Shown here one piece after another: positions 5,813 through 8,979 of a stretch of 8,979 nt of DNA (positions are counted from its first letter, which is position 1; each line of letters starts with the position of its first letter). The notes under the pieces were generated by a model, which was not told where the DNA came from, did no database searches, and was given only the letters and a program-made list of their open reading frames with translations. A program made the translations under genes and the position numbers. This DNA comes from Methanomicrobiales archaeon (GTDB taxonomy: Archaea > Halobacteriota > Methanomicrobia > Methanomicrobiales > Methanoculleaceae). The stretch lies in the NCBI GenBank assembly GCA_012510295.1, contig JAAZID010000077.1, positions 1 through 8,979 of the forward strand, in the 5' to 3' direction.

Positions 5813-6711
5813 TCGCCGCGTCGCTGCTGGTGGATCGGCTGGTCGGGGACCCCCATTCCCGGTACCACCCGGTCGCACTCCTCGGCCGGTTCATCGGGTG
5901 GTGGGGGGTCCCGGGGCGCTTTCCGGCGGGCTTCGAACGGGCTTATGGCGCTATCGGCGCCCTCCTGACGATAGCGCTCTTCGTTCTTCCGTTTCTCCTC
6001 GTCCAGGTCGCCGCCCCCTGGTACCTCTACATCCTCCTCGCGCCCTTCCTCCTCAAGGTCTGCCTGGCCTGGCGGTCGCTTGAGGAACATACCCTGGCGG
6101 TCGTGCAGGCGCTCGGGACCGGCGGCATCGATGCGGCCCGGGCCCGGGTCGGCATGGTCGTGAGCCGGGATACGGCGGATCTTGAGCGCGAACAGATCCT
6201 CTCGGCTGCGTATGAGTCGATGACCGAGAACCTGGTGGACAGCATCATATCCCCGCTCTTCTACTTCGGGCTCTTCGGCCTCGCCGGGGCGGCGGCTTTC
6301 CGCGCGACGAACACCATGGATGCGATGCTCGGCTACCGGGACGAGCGAATCCGGATCGGGTGGTTTGCGGCACGCGCGGATGATATCCTGAATTTCATCC
6401 CCGCCCGGATCGCCGGCGCTATCCTGCTCGTATACTTCACCCTGCTCGGCCGGGGCGGGCCGGCCTGGAGAGCGTTTCGCCGGGATGCGAAGAAACGCCC
6501 CGGGTTCAACGGCGGTATACCGATGGCGATCATCGCCGGCGGCGTCGGGGTGTGTCTTGAAAAGCCAGGCGTCTACGCGCTCGGCGATGCAGAACAGACC
6601 CTTGAAGAGGGGAGCACGGGAATCATCCGTGCGGTCAGGGCGGCGGTGATCATCTTTGCCGCTATCGAGATCGCCGCACTATTTTTATTGTGGTCCGTGA
6701 GCTATACATAG
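5791..6711 (+). CDS. cbiB: Adenosylcobinamide-phosphate synthase CbiB/CobD
   Basis: This integral membrane enzyme attaches the aminopropanol (phosphate) arm to adenosylcobyric acid in cobamide (vitamin B12) synthesis, an essential cofactor route in methanogens. The 306 residues match the family length. Motifs in order are [18 protein letters not shown] (18-35), [17 protein letters not shown] (142-158), the [10 protein letters not shown] segment (173-182), [12 protein letters not shown] (197-208) and [13 protein letters not shown] (239-251) followed by [10 protein letters not shown] (256-265). Hydrophobic segments lie at about 1-15, 53-75, 77-93, 152-170, 203-220 and 282-302. ATG 5791 lies 22 bases inside the preceding gene. 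It is preferred because the family's N-terminal helix and GDP motif follow it at the normal distance. The symbol CobD is used for this enzyme in aerobic-pathway nomenclature. Family membership is certain. Confidence 0.96.
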   Translation: MVAAAVVVAASLLVDRLVGDPHSRYHPVALLGRFIGWWGVPGRFPAGFERAYGAIGALLTIALFVLPFLLVQVAAPWYLYILLAPFLLKVCLAWRSLEEHTLAVVQALGTGGIDAARARVGMVVSRDTADLEREQILSAAYESMTENLVDSIISPLFYFGLFGLAGAAAFRATNTMDAMLGYRDERIRIGWFAARADDILNFIPARIAGAILLVYFTLLGRGGPAWRAFRRDAKKRPGFNGGIPMAIIAGGVGVCLEKPGVYALGDAEQTLEEGSTGIIRAVRAAVIIFAAIEIAALFLLWSVSYT

Positions 6712-6716
6712 GAATA
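6677..6716 (+). promoter_or_regulatory. Possible internal promoter for pdxS
   Basis: TATTTTTATT (6680-6689), inside the last codons of cbiB, is an AT-rich island in GC-rich coding DNA. It is placed to start a transcript near 6707-6712. That would leave almost no leader before ATG 6717, and only a weak AGGA lies 3 bases before the ATG. The box also encodes the hydrophobic FLLW of CbiB, so it may be purely coding. Confidence 0.3.
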
Positions 6717-7616
6717 ATGAAACTTGAGGAACTGAGATCTGGCACCGAGCTGATCGAGCGCGGCTTTGCATCACTGCTGGATGGTGGCGTCATCATGGAC
6801 GTCATCGATGCAGAGCAGGCAGTGCTCGCCGAAGATGCCGGTGCCGTCGCTGTTATGGCGCTTGAGAGAGTCCCTGCTGATATAAGAGCGGCCGGGGGCG
6901 TGGCCCGCATGGCCGATCCCCAGAAGATCACTGAGATAATCGATGCGGTCTCCATCCCGGTGATGGGGAAGGCGCGGATCGGCCATTTTGTCGAGGCGCA
7001 GGTCCTGGAGGCGCTCGGTGTGGATATGGTCGACGAGAGCGAGGTTCTGACCCCGGCGGACGAACAGTTCCATATCGATAAGACCCGATTCGATGTCCCG
7101 TTCGTCTGTGGTGCCCGGAATCTCGGCGAAGCACTCCGCCGGATCAACGAAGGCGCGGTGATGATCCGGACGAAGGGCGAGGCCGGGACCGGCAACATCG
7201 TCGAGGCGGTCCGCCACATGCGGGCGATCATGGGCGGGATCCGGGCGCTCTCGGGACTCTCCCGCCAGGAGCTCGTCGACCAGGCCCGCGAGATCGAGGC
7301 GCCTATAGAGCTCGTCATCGAGTGTGCAGAGCTCGGTCGCCTCCCGGTGGTGAACTTCTCGGCCGGCGGTGTAGCGACGCCTGCCGATGCGGCGCTCATG
7401 ATGCAGCTCGGGGCCGACGGTGTCTTCGTCGGGTCCGGGATATTCAAGTCGGCAAAACCCGAGGTGACCGCCCGCGCTATCGTCGAGGCGGTGAAGCATT
7501 ACGATGACCCGAAGGTCATTGCCGACGTGAGCAGGGGGCTTGGCGAGGCGATGAAGGGGCTGGATATCCGCATGCTCCGGGAGGACGAGATCCTCCAGAC
7601 CCGCGGAAGGCTCTGA
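6717..7616 (+). CDS. pdxS: Pyridoxal 5'-phosphate synthase, synthase subunit PdxS
   Basis: PdxS makes PLP from ribose 5-phosphate, glyceraldehyde 3-phosphate and ammonia supplied by the glutaminase PdxT. It forms a (beta/alpha)8 barrel that assembles as a dodecamer. The product has 299 residues, normal for the family. GGVIMDV (23-29) holds the active-site Asp28. [10 protein letters not shown] (81-90) carries Lys85, and [12 protein letters not shown] (149-160) carries Lys153; these correspond to the two catalytic lysines of bacterial Pdx[21 protein letters not shown] and [11 protein letters not shown] form the phosphate-binding end of the barrel. ATG 6717 starts at the conserved [13 protein letters not shown]; the in-frame GTG 6690 would lie inside cbiB. 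It follows the cbiB stop by 5 bases. No pdxT is next to it. Confidence 0.97.
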   Translation: MKLEELRSGTELIERGFASLLDGGVIMDVIDAEQAVLAEDAGAVAVMALERVPADIRAAGGVARMADPQKITEIIDAVSIPVMGKARIGHFVEAQVLEALGVDMVDESEVLTPADEQFHIDKTRFDVPFVCGARNLGEALRRINEGAVMIRTKGEAGTGNIVEAVRHMRAIMGGIRALSGLSRQELVDQAREIEAPIELVIECAELGRLPVVNFSAGGVATPADAALMMQLGADGVFVGSGIFKSAKPEVTARAIVEAVKHYDDPKVIADVSRGLGEAMKGLDIRMLREDEILQTRGRL

Positions 7617-7658
7617 GGTCTTCATTTTTGGTGGCATCGCCGGGTGTGGGATGACATC

Positions 7659-8006
7659 ATGAAAAAAGATCTCATCATCGAATGGAGGCGGACCGGAGAA
7701 GATACTGAGCCGGCTCTCCCGGCAGTCCTCGCGGAGATCCGTATGCTCCTTGAGATGGAGGGGGTCAGCGTGCGGGTAGTCGAGACCATCCTCCCGCCAG
7801 GAGATGCGGCCGCCCTCCTCTTCAACGGTGTGCCGGTCGAGGATCTCCTTGAGGGGGTCGAGGTGATTCCTCCGTCCTGTAGCTCTTGCGATTCCTGCGA
7901 CGCGGAGACGGAGTGCCGGATGATCCGCTACAGCGGCGAGGACTACGGGGCGATCCCGCCTGACCTGATCGGCCGGGCGGCCGTAAAGGCGCTCGAGATG
8001 GAGTGA
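7659..8006 (+). CDS. DUF2703 family cysteine-rich small protein
   Basis: This is a 115-residue soluble protein of unknown function. It begins with a beta-strand (KKDLIIEW), has a helix (19-34), then the hallmark LLFNGVPVEDLL (53-64) and a Cys cluster at residues 74, 77, 80 and 86 (PPSCSSCDSC...ECR), ending in YGAIPPDLIGRAAVKAL. The order strand, helix, NGVPxEDLL, CxxC and EC-R matches DUF2703 as I know it, a thioredoxin-like-looking family often found near metal or redox genes. Many members also have a CxxC pair near residues 15-20; here that segment reads RRTGEDTEP without Cys. ATG 7659 gives the typical MKKxLIIEW start; an alternative GTG at 7644 adds five residues. The gene lies 42 bases after pdxS; a short T-run (7625-7629) separates them. 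Confidence 0.8.
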   Translation: MKKDLIIEWRRTGEDTEPALPAVLAEIRMLLEMEGVSVRVVETILPPGDAAALLFNGVPVEDLLEGVEVIPPSCSSCDSCDAETECRMIRYSGEDYGAIPPDLIGRAAVKALEME

Positions 8007-8095
8007 CGGGGGCCGGCGTAAAGTCCCCCACGCAACCCCGGGAAAACCCGTGTAAGATCGGTTGCCGGATAGCAGACGCCCTCCCGGCCGGGCCA
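8007..8095 (+). ncRNA. GC-rich foldable element; possible structured RNA (loosely cobalamin-riboswitch-like)
   Basis: This stretch follows the DUF2703 stop directly and has several consistent pairings: GGGGG (8008-8012) with CCCCC (8025-8029), GCAACC (8032-8037) with GGTTGC (8060-8065), CGGG (8039-8042) with CCCG (8047-8050) across an AAAA loop, and GGCGT (8015-8019) with ACGCC (8076-8080). The order CCGGCGTAAAGTCC, ACGCAACCCCG, TGTAAG, CCGGATAGCAGACGCC faintly recalls the core of B12 riboswitches, and the next gene is an iron/cobalamin-type binding protein. However, the bases do not fit the consensus strictly, and the better promoter-like sequence lies downstream of it. It may simply be the 3' end of the DUF2703 transcript. 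Confidence 0.3.
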
Positions 8096-8110
8096 TAGGT
8101 AGCGTTCCAA

Positions 8111-8153
8111 CTTATAGAGATTAACAATTTTGAAAAGTTAAATGGATATATTG
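8111..8153 (+). promoter_or_regulatory. Probable promoter region of the ABC substrate-binding protein gene
   Basis: After the GC-rich element the sequence turns AT-rich for about 60 bases. It has two TATA-like boxes: CTTATAGA from 8111, and GATATATT (8145-8152) preceded by purine-rich GAAAAG (8132-8137). The second predicts a transcript start near 8172-8178 and a leader of about 60 bases. Confidence 0.4.
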
Positions 8154-8188
8154 AATAGCAATCGTCTCCCAGGTGGATCAGGAGTCTT

Positions 8189-8218
8189 CCGGCGCCTTTA
8201 CACGGTGTATGCCGGTGT
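8189..8218 (+). promoter_or_regulatory. Leader dyad TACAC-G-GTGTA flanked by CCGGC/GCCGG
   Basis: An 11-base palindrome (8199-8209) lies between CCGGC (8189-8193) and GCCGG (8211-8215), so the RNA can form a stem with an internal bulge. CGGTGT also occurs twice exactly 10 bases apart (8203-8208 and 8213-8218), one helical turn. The position, just downstream of the predicted transcript start, fits a repressor operator or a leader hairpin controlling the following uptake gene. The regulator is unknown. Confidence 0.35.
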
Positions 8219-8234
8219 GGACCGATAATAGGAT

Positions 8235-8979
8235 GTGATTACTATTCCAAAAAATCGTTATCTCTTACTGATCCTGCTCGGCGTCTGTGCAGTCCTTCTC
8301 TGCGCCTCCGCCGCCTGCACAGGTACCCAGGAAACACCATCTGCAGATGAGACCCGCACCATAACCGACATGGCGGGCCGGACCGTCGTCGTGCCGTCGG
8401 AGATCAGGAGTGTCCTCTGCACGTCGCCGCCGTCGACGAACCTCGTCTACATGGTCGCACCCGATCGTCTCGCAGGCTGGAGTTTCACGCCCGAGAAGGA
8501 CTACACCCCCGCGAAGTACGCGGCGCTCCCGGTCGTCGGGGGCTGGTTCGGGAAGGAGGCCGGCAACTACGAGAACTTCATATCGATGAAACCCGACATC
8601 GTCGTCGAGGGTTACACCACCGACGGCGGGGCGGCGGGCGCTACCGTCGCTGAACGGCAGGATAAGATGGGTTCGATCCCGGTCGTCGCCGTCGAGGACA
8701 CCACCAACTCCATCGGCTACTCTGCGCCCATCAGGTTCATGGGCGACCTCCTCGGCGAGGAAGAGCAGGCCGAAGCGATGATCTCCTTCTACGAGGGCGT
8801 GCTCGCCACGGTTACGGGGCGCGTTGCTTCGATCCCGGATGATGAGCGGGTGGGGGTCTACTACGCCGAAGGTCCAAAGGGGCTCTCGACCGATCCCACG
8901 GGCTCGCACCACTCCGAGCTCATCGAACTCTGCGGCGGGAAGAACATCGCAGACTGCGCGCTCACGCCCGGTATGGGGA
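8235..8979 (+). CDS. ABC transporter substrate-binding lipoprotein, iron/cobalamin type, 3' truncated by window edge
   Basis: The frame is open from GTG 8235 to the window end (248 codons plus one base). GTG is chosen because TAG 8229-8231 stops the frame just upstream and no earlier start exists. The N-terminus has the basic PKNRY, a hydrophobic run (10-24) and a lipobox ASAAC with Cys28, so the protein should be exported and lipid-anchored. The mature part starts TRTITDMAGRTVVVPSEI and continues with NLVYMVAPDRLAGW, FISMKPDIVVEGY and RFMGDLLG, the pattern of Peripla_BP_2 (COG0614, BtuF/FecB-like). These proteins deliver Fe-siderophores, haem or corrinoids to a BtuCD-type permease, whose genes would be expected beyond the window. 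The exact ligand cannot be read. The ribosome binding site is weak (AGGA close to the GTG). Confidence 0.9.
   Translation, partial: MITIPKNRYLLLILLGVCAVLLCASAACTGTQETPSADETRTITDMAGRTVVVPSEIRSVLCTSPPSTNLVYMVAPDRLAGWSFTPEKDYTPAKYAALPVVGGWFGKEAGNYENFISMKPDIVVEGYTTDGGAAGATVAERQDKMGSIPVVAVEDTTNSIGYSAPIRFMGDLLGEEEQAEAMISFYEGVLATVTGRVASIPDDERVGVYYAEGPKGLSTDPTGSHHSELIELCGGKNIADCALTPGMG

Noticed and set aside
6771..8096. Long minus-strand open frame of 441 codons opposite pdxS and the DUF2703 gene
   Set aside because: It is Arg/His/Asp/Leu-rich and lies exactly antisense to two certain genes in GC-rich DNA. It is a codon-bias shadow with no family features.
8265..8912. Minus-strand open frame of 215 codons
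   Set aside because: It is antisense to the substrate-binding lipoprotein, which has a signal peptide, lipobox and clear family motifs on the + strand.
1..8979. tRNA or rRNA genes
   Set aside because: I saw no cloverleaf with T-arm GGTTCRAAT and matching acceptor stem, and no rRNA-like conserved segments. The GGGTTCGCATCC at about 1217-1228 lacks the rest of a tRNA.

Overview
The window looks like chromosomal DNA of a methanogenic archaeon of the order Methanomicrobiales, most like Methanoculleus. This is judged from protein flavour, not from a database search. The signs are GC-rich genes, short archaeal-type PurA and Trm112 proteins, CbiB (cobamide synthesis), an archaeal PdxS, a DUF2703 protein, and AT-rich TATA-like boxes about 25-30 bases before likely transcript starts. 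All convincing genes are on the + strand.

Layout: (1) 1-999 is the 3' part of a PLP-dependent class I aminotransferase, followed by a hairpin/T-run terminator. (2) 1000-2048 is about 1 kb without a convincing gene. It is dense in inverted repeats and holds three copies of a short TTCCACTGGA repeat, two of them extended into a 23-bp inverted pair. (3) 2049-3868 is a two-gene unit with its own promoter: a SAMHD1/YwfO-type HD phosphohydrolase starting at TTG, coupled by an ATGA overlap to a YwgA-like protein. Its base composition is clearly AT-richer than its neighbours. (4) 3869-4086 is an intergenic stretch with competing hairpins and the likely purA promoter. (5) 4087-7616 is a compact housekeeping series: purA (AMP synthesis), a Trm112-like zinc protein, a two-TM membrane protein of unknown function, cbiB and pdxS (vitamin B6 synthesis). 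(6) 7659-8006 is a DUF2703 cysteine-rich protein. (7) 8007-8234 is an intergenic region with a GC-rich foldable element, an AT-rich promoter-like stretch and a leader dyad. (8) 8235-8979 is the 5' part of a lipoprotein substrate-binding protein of an iron/cobalamin-type ABC importer, starting at GTG and running off the window.

The flanking genes are cofactor and nucleotide metabolism: AMP, cobamide, PLP (used by the first gene's enzyme class) and metal-chelate or corrinoid uptake. The accessory part is 1000-4050. There a translationally coupled HD/YwgA-like pair of foreign-looking composition sits behind a repeat-rich non-coding zone. It is the best candidate here for a poorly described system (a nucleotide-hydrolase defence or toxin-antitoxin-like module), but that function is inferred only.
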